A stretch of 64,000 nt of DNA, from positions 17,648,502 through 17,712,501 of the forward strand of contig NC_089591.1 in NCBI RefSeq assembly GCF_019320115.1, given 5' to 3'. The notes below the pieces were generated by a model. It made no database searches. It worked only from the letters and a program-made list of their open reading frames with translations, and was not told the DNA's origin. A program made the position numbers and the translations under genes. This document shows positions 35,401 through 46,259 of this stretch, one piece after another (position 1 is the stretch's first letter; every line of letters begins with the position of its first letter). This DNA is from Miscanthus floridulus. Taxonomy: Eukaryota > Streptophyta > Magnoliopsida > Poales > Poaceae.

Positions 35401-36649
35401 TGTTGGGTTCATAAACCCAGGGTCCCTCATGGACTGGCTTCCCTGCAAAGGCTTGGCATAAGCAGACAACACACAACTCATGGGCCAGGCCTTATGTCTA
35501 AAACAATAGGCCAGGAGAACAGTCTAGTCATCGATCAGAAGGTCAGGCCAAGGAGGAATAGCGCCCCCTTGTCAACTCTGGCTCACCTCTCTGACTGAAG
35601 CGCTCGCTTTGGTCTCCAGCACCCCCGGACGGTCTCTCCGACTAAAAGGCCTAGCAAAGCATTACCTTTGACTCTGAACCCACATCTCCGACTAGGGTAT
35701 GTAAAGACCCTACTCACTGCTCTTCTATGATTGGCACAACCAGAGCTGACTGGGACCAACCGACCAGGGAAGCCCGCCTGGAAGGGACTAGGGAGCGAAT
35801 GGAGAAAGCAAGGCAAGACGCTTAAGTCAAACTAGGATACCAGGGACCGTACCCTGTCACCTATAGGAACAGTACTCTGTAACCACCCTGACACAAACAA
35901 TATTGTAGGCACCAACATTTTCCTCTATAGTATTGTGGGCGCCGTTAAGTCCCATACAATAAGGCCCCACACATGCCTCTAGGCATCGATAGTGTTGCGA
36001 GCGCTGGGATTTACTGTACCAAGTGAACATGGTGGAACTCCTCACATGCCTCTAGGCATCAATGGTATATGCAGGTGTTGACATCTACCATACCAAAATA
36101 AGATGACATAACCTCCCACATACAACCAACATCCAACAGTGTTGTGGGCGCCTACCATCCTCCTATACTCGCCGTCGTGGGCAACAAGACTTAGAAGCAT
36201 ATGAACTCTCTCCCTCTCACTTGTAAGGCCATCCCCTTCATCTATAAAAGGGGATGCGCTCTCTCCCAAGAGACTAAGTGGATTCAAGTTCATACAAGTG
36301 TCGCTCTCAACCACGTTCTCTAGCTCACAACCATAGAACCACCAGGTTCGGACCTCAAGCATAGGCTTGAACACTTAGCTCATAGAGGGGCTCCTATCGC
36401 TCTCGGCCCTTCCGACCAGAGCCAACCGGACCTCTCGTGCACCACATCTTTCTCCTTCTCGTTTGTAACCCCACTGCAAACTTTGAGCACCTGGGCTTAG
36501 GAATAAAGTCACCAACCGACCCAAACTGGATGTAGGGAACGTTGCCTGAACCAGCATAAACCCTGTGTCATTGAGTGCTAGGCCACCTCCGATCACAATG
36601 TATGGCAAAACTACAAATATTTACTTATTGGTCACTTTCTGCACCGACA
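35401..36649 (+). repeat. Solo LTR of the element F family, inserted in E gag
   Basis: Starts TGTTGGGTTCATAAACCC and ends TTTCTGCACCGACA. From 36189 it matches the LTR of element F (37239-37709) almost base for base. A TATA box (CTATAAAAGGGG) lies at 36241-36252. E gag continues on both sides in the same direction. The flanking five bases are CTACC and CTATG, an imperfect target duplication. Confidence 0.8.
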
Positions 36650-37008
36650 CTATGTCATGACATTGGCGAACGAGAAGGTGAGGTAGCCTAGGTCCTCCTA
36701 GGATGGTCAGGGTCCTAGGAAGGCGTCGAGCTGGCGCTCTAACCTCTCGTAGTCGAAGCTGAGGAGCTGGCCGCTCCCGGGGGCACAGGCCTCCGGTGCA
36801 TGCAGCTATAGCTCCTCTAGTGCCTCGATGATTGTGTCAAAGCCAGTGAAGTGGAGAGGTTGGACGGCCGTGGTAGCCTGCACCAACCCTCCCTCCATCA
36901 TGATGACAAAGTCTAGGTTCACAAAGTGCACATGCGTGCCCGGGACCTAGCTGACGTTATGACTAGTAATCTAGGGCCTAGTGTGGATGTCGAGACGCAC
37001 AAAAGGCC
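36650..37008 (-). pseudogene. gag: Gag of element E, N-terminal part
   Basis: Minus strand. NLDFVIMMEGGLVQATTAVQ, PLHFTGFDTIIEALEEL, a TAG, then ACAPGSGQLLSFDYERLER and DLGYLTFSFANVMT up to the solo LTR. This is the N-terminal region of Gag in E/F-type elements; three TAG/TGA codons interrupt it. The primer-binding site lies directly upstream. Confidence 0.65.
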
Positions 37009-37026
37009 CCTACCTGGCGCAACAAC
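37006..37026 (-). promoter_or_regulatory. tRNA primer-binding site of element E
   Basis: Minus strand GTTGTTGCGCCAGGTAGGGG right after the LTR end at 37027; it resembles the TGGCGCGCCAGGTAGGGG primer site of grass gypsy elements. Confidence 0.6.
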
Positions 37027-37238
37027 TATTAGTGTTTTGAGTTACCACTGATGAGTAAATTTCTAGTATTGCGCATCTGGCTCGGATGGTGTGCTTAGAG
37101 GACACGCCGTTTATATTGGTTCGAGTAGAAAGTCCCTACATCCAGTTCATCGCTGCTGCTCGTGTTACTAGCACTGAAAGTTTGTAGTAGGGATTACAAA
37201 CAGGTGAGAGAGAGATAGGTCCCAAGTCTCTATTGAAA
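37027..37238 (-). repeat. Truncated 5' LTR of element E
   Basis: Matches 28113-28290, including TGAGTAAATTTCTAGTATTG and the AGCACTGAAAGTTTGTAG block. It carries about 38 bases that the 3' LTR has lost. It ends at a join with the F-family LTR, the two sharing only a few bases (AAG) at the junction. Confidence 0.7.
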
Positions 37239-37709
37239 GACTTAGAAACATACAAACTCTCTCCCTCTCACTTGTAAGGCCACCCCTTCATCTATAAAAG
37301 GGGATGCACTCTCTCCCAAGAGACTAAGTGGATTCAAGTGCATACAGTCATTCTGGATTCATTAGATCAACCAAGTTCTCTAGCTCACAATCATAGAACC
37401 ACCAGGTTTGGACCTCAAGCACATGCTTGAACACTTAGCTCATAGAGGGGCTCCTGTCACTCTTGGCCCTTCCGATGGGAGCCAACCGGACCTCTCGTGC
37501 ACCCCATCTTTCTCCTTCTCATTTGTAACCCCACTGCAAACTTCGAGCACCTAGGCTCAGGAATAAAGTCACCAACTAACCCAAACTGGATGTAGGGCAT
37601 GTTGCCTAAACCAGTATAAACTTTGTGTCATTGAGTGCTAGGCCACCTCCGATCACAACGTATGGTAAAACTACAAATATTTACTTGTTGGTCACTTTCT
37701 GCACCGACA
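37239..37709 (+). repeat. Truncated 5' LTR of element F
   Basis: Matches 36189-36649 of the solo LTR: CTCTCTCCCTCTCACTTGTA, a TATA box near 37291-37302 and the end TTTCTGCACCGACA. About 790 bases of the LTR start are missing, replaced by the end of element E. Confidence 0.75.
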
Positions 37710-37728
37710 GTTGGCGCCGTCTATAGGA
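37710..37728 (+). promoter_or_regulatory. tRNA primer-binding site of element F
   Basis: GTTGGCGCCGTCTATAGGA immediately after the LTR end; it resembles the TTGGCGCCGTCTGTGGGA primer site of grass Tat-like elements. Confidence 0.65.
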
Positions 37729-37763
37729 TAGACATTGTACGTTCAACACTTTTTGGTCATCGG

Positions 37764-38499
37764 ATGGCCCACTTTTCTGCCACCCTCGCCATGGCAGGCT
37801 CTGGCGATTCGATTTGCTTCAACTCACTAGAGTTTCCTGTGCTCCCACATGTTGGGATGTGGGTTCCACCTATCTTCGAGCCATCCTAGTCCTTCCTCCT
37901 CAGAAGCCTGGACTTCATCACCGACTGGCTCGGCGTACTACACCTCTGCGAGGAGGCACTCGTCCCGACACCTGTCGGAGGGGTGCCCTCCATCGACTCC
38001 GGGATGCATGACTTCAATGATGCGACATCTACACGTCATTCTAAGCAAACTCTCTGCTCAAACCCCACTGTAAGTAATATGTGTATTGTTATTTACTCTT
38101 TATCTACTATCTTCCACCAATCATCCGGAGGGACCGTACTGCCCGCGCCATGAACACCGTATGGTCGGTTCCCCCATGGCCTCGCGCCCCCCGTGGATGT
38201 GTATGCTTGAGGGCTTCGAGGGATGCTGGCACCATCCCCCCTCACATCTGAATTCATGGGAATGGTGAGCGATGCTCCTGCCACTCTCCATGAACTCCCG
38301 GATGATGAGGGTGAGAGCAATGGCTCTAGCATCGACAACGTGGCACCTCACCACCATCCGTCCTAGGAGTGTGCTATGGTAGATGTTCCAGGACAGCCGT
38401 CGGTGGTTGTGGGATCTGCGTAGACTCACACCCCTTCAGACCCACGTGCGGGGGCCCTCATGTCTGCACAAGCACATGCCAAGGATTTATGACAACGGC
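37764..38499 (+). pseudogene. gag: Gag of element F, N-terminal part
   Basis: Starts MAHFSATLAMAGSGDS, then LPHVGMWVPPIFEPS. A TAG is followed, in the same frame, by SFLLRSLDFITDWLGVLHL. After an unclear stretch (38060-38230) the frame giving SDAPATLHELPDDEGESNGS and ALMSAQAHAKDL runs to the insertion site of the Tekay-like element at 38499. Stops are TAG and TGA. Start chosen because it follows the primer site closely and the N-terminus is of the F/E type. Confidence 0.65.
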
Positions 38500-41400
38500 T
38501 GTAACAACCCAAAAATCCATACACCTAAAAATACCAACTACAAAATTTTTCTTAAAAACTCCCATGTGATGATGAGTGTCATGTAAGAAACCCAACCTAA
38601 GAGTTGCATTACAAGTAACCCAACCTAAGTCAACACACAAGCATGGCATATCATTTGTTGATTATGATTATTTAACTTCTAACAAATAAATGTTGCATAC
38701 AACGCTAACTTAAATTGTGGTTTGGGTTTTCATTTGCTTTATGTTATGCTTAACAATTCCATTAAAGTAATAAACCATAAAGTTATTATTAAACAAAATT
38801 CCCTAAACTCCAATGAATAAGTTACCTCAGTTGTGAATTCAAATTCTAAACCAAATTTGAATTCAAACAAATGGAAGAGAAATGAAAAATAGTGAAAGGA
38901 AAAGAAGAAGTGGGCCTCGCAGCCAGCCGCTTGGCCTAGCCAGCCCAGCGCGCGCACGCAGGCCTAGCAAGCAGGCCGAGGCTACCGCAGCTGCCTGCGC
39001 ACCTAGCCCTGCCTACTACTGCTGCCACTTGGGCCCGCGCGTCAGTTGCGCGTCACCCACGCCTGTGCGTCTGTCCGCTCCACCCGCTGACGCTACCACC
39101 ATGACCCCACGCAGTCGGCCGCACGCCACGCCATTGTTCACCCTGCGTTGGCTGATGAGTGGACCCCCAGCGTCATCCTCTTCCTTGGTCCCCTCCTCTG
39201 CCTCCGGCAAAAGCAGAGCGCGGAAGCCATAGGAAAGATCCCAGGCCCCAGCACCCTTTCTCCTCCGTCCATGCCTCATGACCACCTGCAAAGCCGTTGG
39301 ATGGATACCACCAAGGCACCGGCTGCCCGACAGGGTCACGCAAGATGCATGACCACTACCGCGTGCCTGCCATGGCCATGGCTAAGCCATGCCCTTGCCC
39401 CCTCCCTGTCCCCTGCCTTGCTGACCAAGGATCACGCAAACGGATTCTCCATCGCACCCACGACCATGTTGCAACCCCGTAGCCCTAGCCGTGACGCAAT
39501 CACGGCCCTTCGCGTGCACCTAGCCATCTCTAGCCGCTCATCCATGACATGGCCGAAGCTCCAGCTATAAGAGCCCTAGCCCTGGAGCCCTAGCGATCGT
39601 CCATCACCCATCGCCATTTGGTGGCCATACACTGTGCACCTGAACCAAGAGAGAGGAGGGAGAAGGGGAAGGGAAGGGGGAGGAAAGCGCCGAAGCCGCT
39701 GCGGAAAAGGAGATCGCCGGAGCCAAAGATGACGCCATCGTCTTCATCACTGGCATGGGCAACGCAGCACTGCATGGCCACCAGAGCTACATGGCCTCGA
39801 ATCGACATGGCATCACCACCCACTCTTCCACACCACCCACGGTGAGCTTTTCCCCCTTCTGGTCTCTCTCTGCCGCCGAACCTCACCGTCGACCATGGCG
39901 CCCCACACCTGGAGCGCGTAGGCTAGTGCCTTATCTCCAGCCACTAGGAACACATGCAACCACGCACACCCCACGACCATGCTGTGACCATCTCGCGGGA
40001 GCCCCCTTGATCGCCCATGCACATCATCGTCGACATCATGTCGCCATGGCCGCTGGAGCCCCTAACGGCCACCTGGGAGTCCGAAGCCCCGCTTGAGCCC
40101 TGGACGCCTTCATCGTGCACCCACAAAACCACTGGAGCCATCGTCTGCCCAGCCTAGTTACTGGAGAGCTGGCGTGCGCGACCTTGCCACCGGCGGGCAT
40201 CGCCGAGCCGCCAGCCGCTGTGGCCAACGACTTGGAAGACCCTGGCCACCACTAGTGTCCCAGGATCATGATCGCTGTGGCCTAGGGTAGCCTTTCCCCT
40301 CCCCAGTTGGGCACCAGCCTCGCCACGGAGGCTCACCAGCGAAGCTCGCCATCGGCAGGAGTGCCGCTGTAGGAGAAAGACAGGGGAAACACCCCCCCCC
40401 TCGCTGACACCCCTGCGTGAGCTCGGTGCACATGAGCTAAGCCAAGGAGAAGAGATGGTGGACTTGGTTCACCGTGCGCCCTGCCGTAGGTCCATGGACC
40501 ATGAGCGTTGGTCCACCGTGAGCCACACGGTGTGAGCCACGCTGTGGACGAAGCCCAATAAGAGCCCACGGCCGTGACGTGGCTACGCCACAGCACGCCA
40601 CGTGTTCGGCCCGGCCTGACCCAGACCGGCCCAACCTGAAGCCCGTTTGAGACTCGGCCATGTTGACCGTTGACCTAGCCCCACATGTCAGTGACATGGA
40701 CTTTTTGGACCCACACAACAGGCGCTGACGTCATGCTGACGTCACACGGGACCCACATGTCAGCAGCCCACGCAGCCAGGGTGACATCATGCTGACGTCA
40801 CGTTGACATCAGCTGCTGACGTCAGCAGCCAGGCCCCACATGTCAGTGACCCTAACTATTGACCGTTGACCATTGACTCAACATTGACCGACATTGACAT
40901 TGACCGGACCCACCTGTCAGTGACCCAATAGCCTTTGGCCCCACCTATCGGTGTGGACGACGTTGATGATGTCACGCTGACGTCAGCTGGGCCCCACCTG
41001 TCAGCTCGGAACCATGATGCTGACATCAGCAAGCCACGTGGACCAACCATGGCATGACACGTGTCAGCCCAGGATTAATTCAGCCTTTTTCCATTTTCAG
41101 AAATAGATTTAAACTTCGAAAATTCATAACTAATTCATATGACCTCAGAAAAATATGAAACTAGGACCAAAATTCATCTAAAATCAAGCTCTACACAATG
41201 AACTCATGTTTGAGTGCATTTGGCTCTTTTGAATTTTCATTGTTCCTTTATGCTATCTATAGACGTCGCTAACACGACTATAATGTGATCGTTTGCAAAC
41301 TCGGAGGAGCACCAGACCGACGAGGATCATGAGTACCGTGAGGAGTACGGAGACGACTACACTGAAGGTGCCACATCCCACCCAATCTCATAGCACCTAT

Positions 41401-42978
41401 TACGCATGGCTAATGTAGAACTGCTATTGCTTTACTTTACTGCTACAGTCATATTATAATAGGACTTGCATGGTAGTATGCTTGCTTGAAAGCCTTTACC
41501 TTGACGCAACCTTACCCCTGCATACCCTGCTAATAGGCTAGACACACGCTTACTGCTATATATTTCATTACATATACTCCTACTACGCATATACTACGTG
41601 TGTGATGGACACTAGTGTTAACTGGACCATGGGGAGAGTGCTACGTGTGTGACTTAGGTGTGTGGAGGGTGAGGGTTGCGTCGACCAAGTTGGAGTACAC
41701 GACGAGCCTAGGGCAAGTCTTGCTATGGGATGCTACCTGGGCACCCCTGGAAATGGATACCTGTGGTGGGTAAATGGTATATGAGGTGGACCTGGGTGTG
41801 AACCTATGATGGGAGGAGCCCAGGATGGAGGTGCTGTGGTGGCACGATAAATGGAAACCCTGATGAAGACATTTTGGCTTGGTCACCCCTAAGGACTTAC
41901 TAGTACTCAGATTCACTGGGAAGCCTTACGTACCACTCGCCCTATATGGTGTAGGACGGCCGGACTACTTGGTAGGATATTGCCACTACTGCTAGGATGA
42001 TAGCGGACAGTGTAAGGAGATACGGGGCACGGAGGATTTCCCCCACACCCTTCCAAGACTTCATGGAGACCTTGTGGACCTGGCTCATGACTCACAGTTT
42101 CAGCCACCCCAGACTAGACTTGGGGTGTACCAGGGCTGAATGGTAGAGTGGCATTATCCTAGGCTAGCAAGCGGCCGGAATTAGCCTAGTTGACGATGGT
42201 CTGTGAGGAAGGCGGATCTTATGGTTATGTAAAACCTCTACAGAGTGTATGGTTGATTGATCGATACATGTGCCGACTTGTCGGCTATGGACCTTTTCTG
42301 GGTTTCGCTTAAACTAGATAGTGAGATGAGTCCTTCTCTTCTTCCCTCGTGAGAGAGTGTTGGTCATAGCCAGGGGCTACGAGCCTTGAGACGGTGCCGA
42401 GAGGGAGTTGGCCTGTCGACTGAGCGATGGTATGGTTATGGTATGGTGATGGTGTGGAGATGGTGGTATGTCGATCCTAGGATCGAAACCTAGCTCTGGA
42501 ATGGGGATGGGGTGTGGGTGGTAATGGTGTTAAAACTTGACTATACTTTTATATGTACTTGATATGCTAAATAAATAGGAAACCCCAGCCTTATAGGTTC
42601 CTTTTGACTATATCCAACTTGCATCCAATTTCCACAAAGCAATGCTCATAGGGTTGGCAGTGGCCAGTACAAATCATACTGATAAATTTTGGCATACAGG
42701 TTCTGCTGAGGAGTATAGCTCCGAGGAGTTTGATGATTGAGGGATTCGTGCCTATGCTCGAGTTTGGCGATCTTATCTGCAAGCCGTTCTGAATGAATGC
42801 TACTTTTATTCCGCCAATGCGGTGATGTAATAAATTATGTAATTCCGCTCTATTTGTACTCTGATATTATCGATGTTTGGATGTGATATTCGACTGGAAT
42901 TTGGGTAATATGATCTACCACGGTCTTATTACACTTCGACTCTATGGATTTCCCATCGTGGAAATCAGGATTGTTTCA
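38500..42978 (+). repeat. 5' LTR of the Tekay-like element
   Basis: AT-rich first 400 bases, a GC-rich island (38910-41050), then mixed sequence. A TATA box (CTATAAGAG) at 39565-39573 implies a transcript start near 39595 and a leader of over 3 kb to the primer site. A cluster of TTGAC and TGACGTCA motifs fills 40660-41030. The island's ORFs on both strands (such as 39148-39570) are shared with the 3' LTR only because LTRs are copies. Confidence 0.9.
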
Positions 42979-42992
42979 GTTGGTATCAGAGC
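42979..42992 (+). promoter_or_regulatory. Primer-binding site, initiator tRNA-Met type
   Basis: GTTGGTATCAGAGCC directly follows the LTR. TGGTATCAGAGC is the standard complement to the 3' end of plant initiator methionine tRNA used by many retrotransposons. Confidence 0.9.
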
Positions 42993-43137
42993 CATACTTG
43001 ACCATAGGACGAAACCCTCAGAAATGGACGATAGAATAGGACATGGACAACCCTTCTTTCAGTTATATACCGACCCTGCATTTACTTTTATGCAAGGCTT
43101 ATCTATTTATTGACCTACTAACACCTGAAACATGCAG

Positions 43138-44361
43138 ATGGCAACAAACATCGACTGGCCGCCTCTAGGACCGCTACCTCTGGACCACGCCAAGCTTACC
43201 TTTGACCTACGTGAGCTCGGGGGTTTTGCACAGACCCTCTGCTGAGTTCTCGTCATGTTAGGTGTCCCCGACGAGCTTGTCAAGGTCACCTACACCGGGA
43301 AGCCAGCTAAGGAAGGAGGAATCGAAGGACCGATTGTCACCTCAGTGGATTTCCCAGCTAGCACTACCTTACCTTCTGTCCTAGCTTTCACCGAGTTGAC
43401 TATAGAGGACACAGTCGAGGAGGGACTGCAGGCTATCTTACACAAGGCACTATGTAGAGTGATGAGGGACCACTACGAGCACCTGAAGACGACAGAGTTT
43501 CGTCTACTTCCCTAGGCCCTCGACCTCAGCCTTACCCCTAGTGAGCAGAGTTTCGCAGCTGGTAGAGTTATCCTTGCCAAGGAGGATAGATGCCTTCATG
43601 TCTTAGCTATCCACCTACTAGAGCAGGATAGGTACATGACCCAGCTGGAGCAGAGGAGACGTCAGGACCAGGCCCTCCGGTGGGAGTACTAGGAGCAAGA
43701 CTCGCAGGGAGCATAGGAGCGAGCTAGTCTACTGGAGACAGTTGCCAAGCTGCAGGATGAGCTCAACCATCATGAGGAGGACCACAAAGCTAGGGTCGCT
43801 GACTTACAGGACAAAGCAGCCGACCTAGGCAATAGGAACTGCTACCTTGACAGCAAGGTCTTGGAGTTGCAGAGAGAGTTGGACGACAAGAAGGCTGAGT
43901 TCAACCGTAGAGGAGACAGAGAGAGATCCAAGGGGATTGACATGCTGAATATCCAATCTTAGAACAAGACCCTGACTCAGGAGCTAGAGGAGTTTAGGAA
44001 GAAGGCCATTCATAACTAGGGTCACCTAATCGAGGCACTTAGGCAGACCGAGTACCTACAGGACAAGTGTGAGAGGACATGGCAGGCTTGGCAAAAGACT
44101 GATAGGAAGCGCCTTAGGGAAATGAAGGGTATGTGGGATCAGCTACCCAAGGAGATTCACAGCAAGACGAAGCCTAGGATAGAGGAGTTTGAGTTAGCCC
44201 TGACTCACCTCAACCTAGATGCCTGCCCTACCCTACCTGGAGCCAAGCCTACTAAGGAGCTCGCCGAGGCCTTAAAGTATGTGTCCCGACTTCACAAGTC
44301 TGATGAGGAGATCGAGATCGAGAACAGTCGTATCCCAGTTGCGGTATACGAGTTAGAGTAG
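43138..44361 (+). pseudogene. Extra coiled-coil ORF upstream of gag (ORF0)
   Basis: A 407-codon frame between the primer site and gag, with no frameshift. Start MATNIDWPPLGPLPLDHAKL at 43138 follows an acceptor-like CATGCAG. Residues 1-140 are globular-looking (LGVPDELVKVTYTGKP...). From about residue 155 to 370 it is strongly helical with heptad-like spacing (LQDELNHHEEDHKARVADLQ, LELQRELDDKKAEFNRRGD), predicting a long coiled coil. Six premature stops: TGA 43243; TAG 43513, 43690, 43714, 43960, 44017. All fit deaminated CAG, TGG or CGA. It is not Gag, which follows at 44679. Extra upstream ORFs are reported for some long-LTR grass gypsy elements; function unknown. Confidence 0.75.
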
Positions 44362-44678
44362 AATGACCCTACGTAGTCATGAGTCATGTCAGTAGCTTCC
44401 GTAAGTTGTACCCCATGATGTACCCCTTATGAGATGTATTATGAGACATTATGTGTAGTACGATTCTCGCACGTCTTTAATTGTAGCTACTAGAGATGAT
44501 GCTATGTAATAAAACCCATGTAATGAATGTTTTGGATCTTATTGCATCTTATGGATCTTATTGCTTCTTTGTAATGAGTGTTGGATAGTGTAAATGTTTT
44601 TCTTTAAATCGTCAAAAATCATGTAATCATATTGAATTATAAGCACTTTTGGCACAAGCACTAAATTCTCTATGATCC
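44362..44678 (+). other. Spacer between ORF0 and gag-pol
   Basis: AT-rich, with no ORF. It ends in CCGTGTTGCAG directly before the gag ATG, again resembling a splice acceptor (inference). Confidence 0.5.
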
Positions 44679-45785
44679 GTGTTGCAGATGCTGAACCGTC
44701 GATCAAATCGCCTAATGAACCGTGGACGTGCGCCCACCCCTGAACCAGTTGAACCAAATGGGGGACGTGGTGGCAACAACCGTGGCCGTGGACGTGGAGG
44801 GATACCCTTCCACCTGGATAATACCCCGCCACCTAAGGAGAACATTCCACCACTACCACCACCGAACCTAGCAGAAGTGATGGCACAACAGACTCAGCTT
44901 CTTGCAACTCTTGTAGAAGGAGCAAACCATCGCCATGGGGGTCAGCAGAATGATTTTCAAAGGAAGCTGGAAGGATTTCTGAAGCTAAGGCCACCTACCT
45001 ATGATGGCACCGATCCTGACCCGCTTGTAGCCGATGACTGGCTCAAGGAGATGGAGAAGAAGCTTGACCTCACTACTTTCACCGACGATGAGTGTGTTGG
45101 AGTAGCCACACACTAGCTCATAGGTGCAGCACGCGCCTGGTGGGACAGTTTTAGTGATTCCCATGAGGACCCTACCCACATCTCGTGGGATGAGTTCGTT
45201 GAAGCATTCACTGAGTACCACATTCCCAAGGGTATCATGGAGGCCAAAGCCGAGGAGTTCTGTAACATCAAGATGGGAAAAGACAGGGTGACTGAGTACA
45301 CTACCCGTTTCACTAACCTTCTGTGCTATTCACCTCCCTATGTTGTGAACTCAGAGAAAGAGAAGCTATACTATTACCGCAAGGGACTTAACCCGCACAT
45401 CAAGCTAAAGTTTGGTGGTATTGAGAGTAACACATTGCGTGCTCTAGTGGATCGCTGCATCCAGATTGAGAAGGACCGTGCTGAAGCTGGAGAAGAGTAC
45501 AGGGAGAGGAAGCGTAAGCCTAAGGAGTCCTTCCATGGATGTGATCGCAAGAGGTTCCACAGAGATGCACCCTCCAGGGAGCACTCTCGCCATAATAGGG
45601 ATGACAATCCCGGATCGAGTAGGGGAAGTGGAGGCTACACCGCCAAATACTCCCACCCTGCTCAGGATCATTACACCCAGGACCGTTATGCACAGGACCG
45701 CAACAATCAGGATCGTTTCAACCGTCCCCGCTCAGCGAATGAATGCCCAGCACAGAACCGCTTTGCACCAAGCACTGGAAACTAG
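44679..45785 (+). pseudogene. gag: Gag of the Tekay-like element, capsid region
   Basis: Starts MLNRRSNRLMNRGRAPTPEP, then an Arg/Gly-rich stretch and a Pro-rich linker. The capsid domain includes FLKLRPPTYDGTDPDPLVAD, ARAWWDSFSDSHEDPTHISW and YYRKGLNPHIKLKFGG. A basic, Asp/Arg/Gln-rich tail follows. TAG stops at 45114 and 45783 interrupt an otherwise continuous frame that continues into the zinc knuckle. Forms the cytoplasmic particle that encloses element RNA. Confidence 0.85.
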
Positions 45786-46259
45786 AAGGCAACCACGCCA
45801 ACCCCTACAGGCGGTATGCCTTTCACCTGCTTCGCTTGTGGCCAACCAGGTCACAAAGCCGCTGAATGCCCACAAAACTCAGCTGCTCAGAAGTCACAGT
45901 TCAAGGGATCTACTACTCATGGACGTCTCAACCATCTAGACGCCGAGGAAGCACAAGCTGCCCCTGACGTTGTGTACGGTATGTTTTTAGTTAATGGCAA
46001 TACTGCATCAGTTCTATTTGACTCTGGAGCAACTTGTTCATACATATCATCCAGATTTGCACGAGAGCATGACCTGCCTATAACCCCATGTGAAAAGCCT
46101 ATCATCACCAGCTCACCTTTAGGAAACCTAAACTGCACCCATATCTGCAAGGGAGTGAGTCTTACCATTGAGGGTCTTATCTTCAAATCCAACCTAACCC
46201 TGTTACCTTCCACAAACCTAGATGTCATCTTAGGTATGGATTGGTTAACCATTCACTGA
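45786..46259 (+). pseudogene. Zinc knuckle and aspartic protease, Tekay-like element
   Basis: A CCHC zinc knuckle (CFACGQPGHKAAEC, 45828-45869) is intact and binds element RNA in the family. The protease active site is FDSGATCSYIS (D-S-G at 46020-46028), with the second conserved block DVILGMDWLTIH near 46220-46256. TGA at 46257 follows directly, where related elements continue with Arg (CGA). Same frame as gag and RT. Confidence 0.85.

Larger units (their letters stand above)
28113..37238 (-). mobile_element. Tat-like Ty3/gypsy element E, 5' LTR truncated
   Basis: Minus-strand element with 3' LTR (28113-29005), tandemly duplicated 3' untranslated region, IN, RNase H, RT, PR, gag, primer-binding site and the last 212 bases of its 5' LTR. 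A solo LTR of another family is inserted in gag (35401-36649). The 5' LTR is cut near 37238, where element F begins. Close relative of F in protein sequence (for example GRPCxAKFMAIPNYTYLKLK in both). Confidence 0.8.

Noticed and set aside
38881..39232. Captured host gene fragment in the Tekay LTR GC-rich island
   Set aside because: The base composition step is suggestive, but no exon or intron structure or recognisable protein is visible, and a database search would be needed.
39148..39570. GC-rich ORFs in the Tekay LTR that recur in the other LTR (50122-50421), and the minus-strand pair 39590-39886 / 50441-50737
   Set aside because: Both LTRs are copies of one sequence, so recurrence is not evidence of selection. 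GC-rich sequence gives long ORFs by chance, ORFs exist in several frames, and differences between copies are not biased to silent sites by eye.
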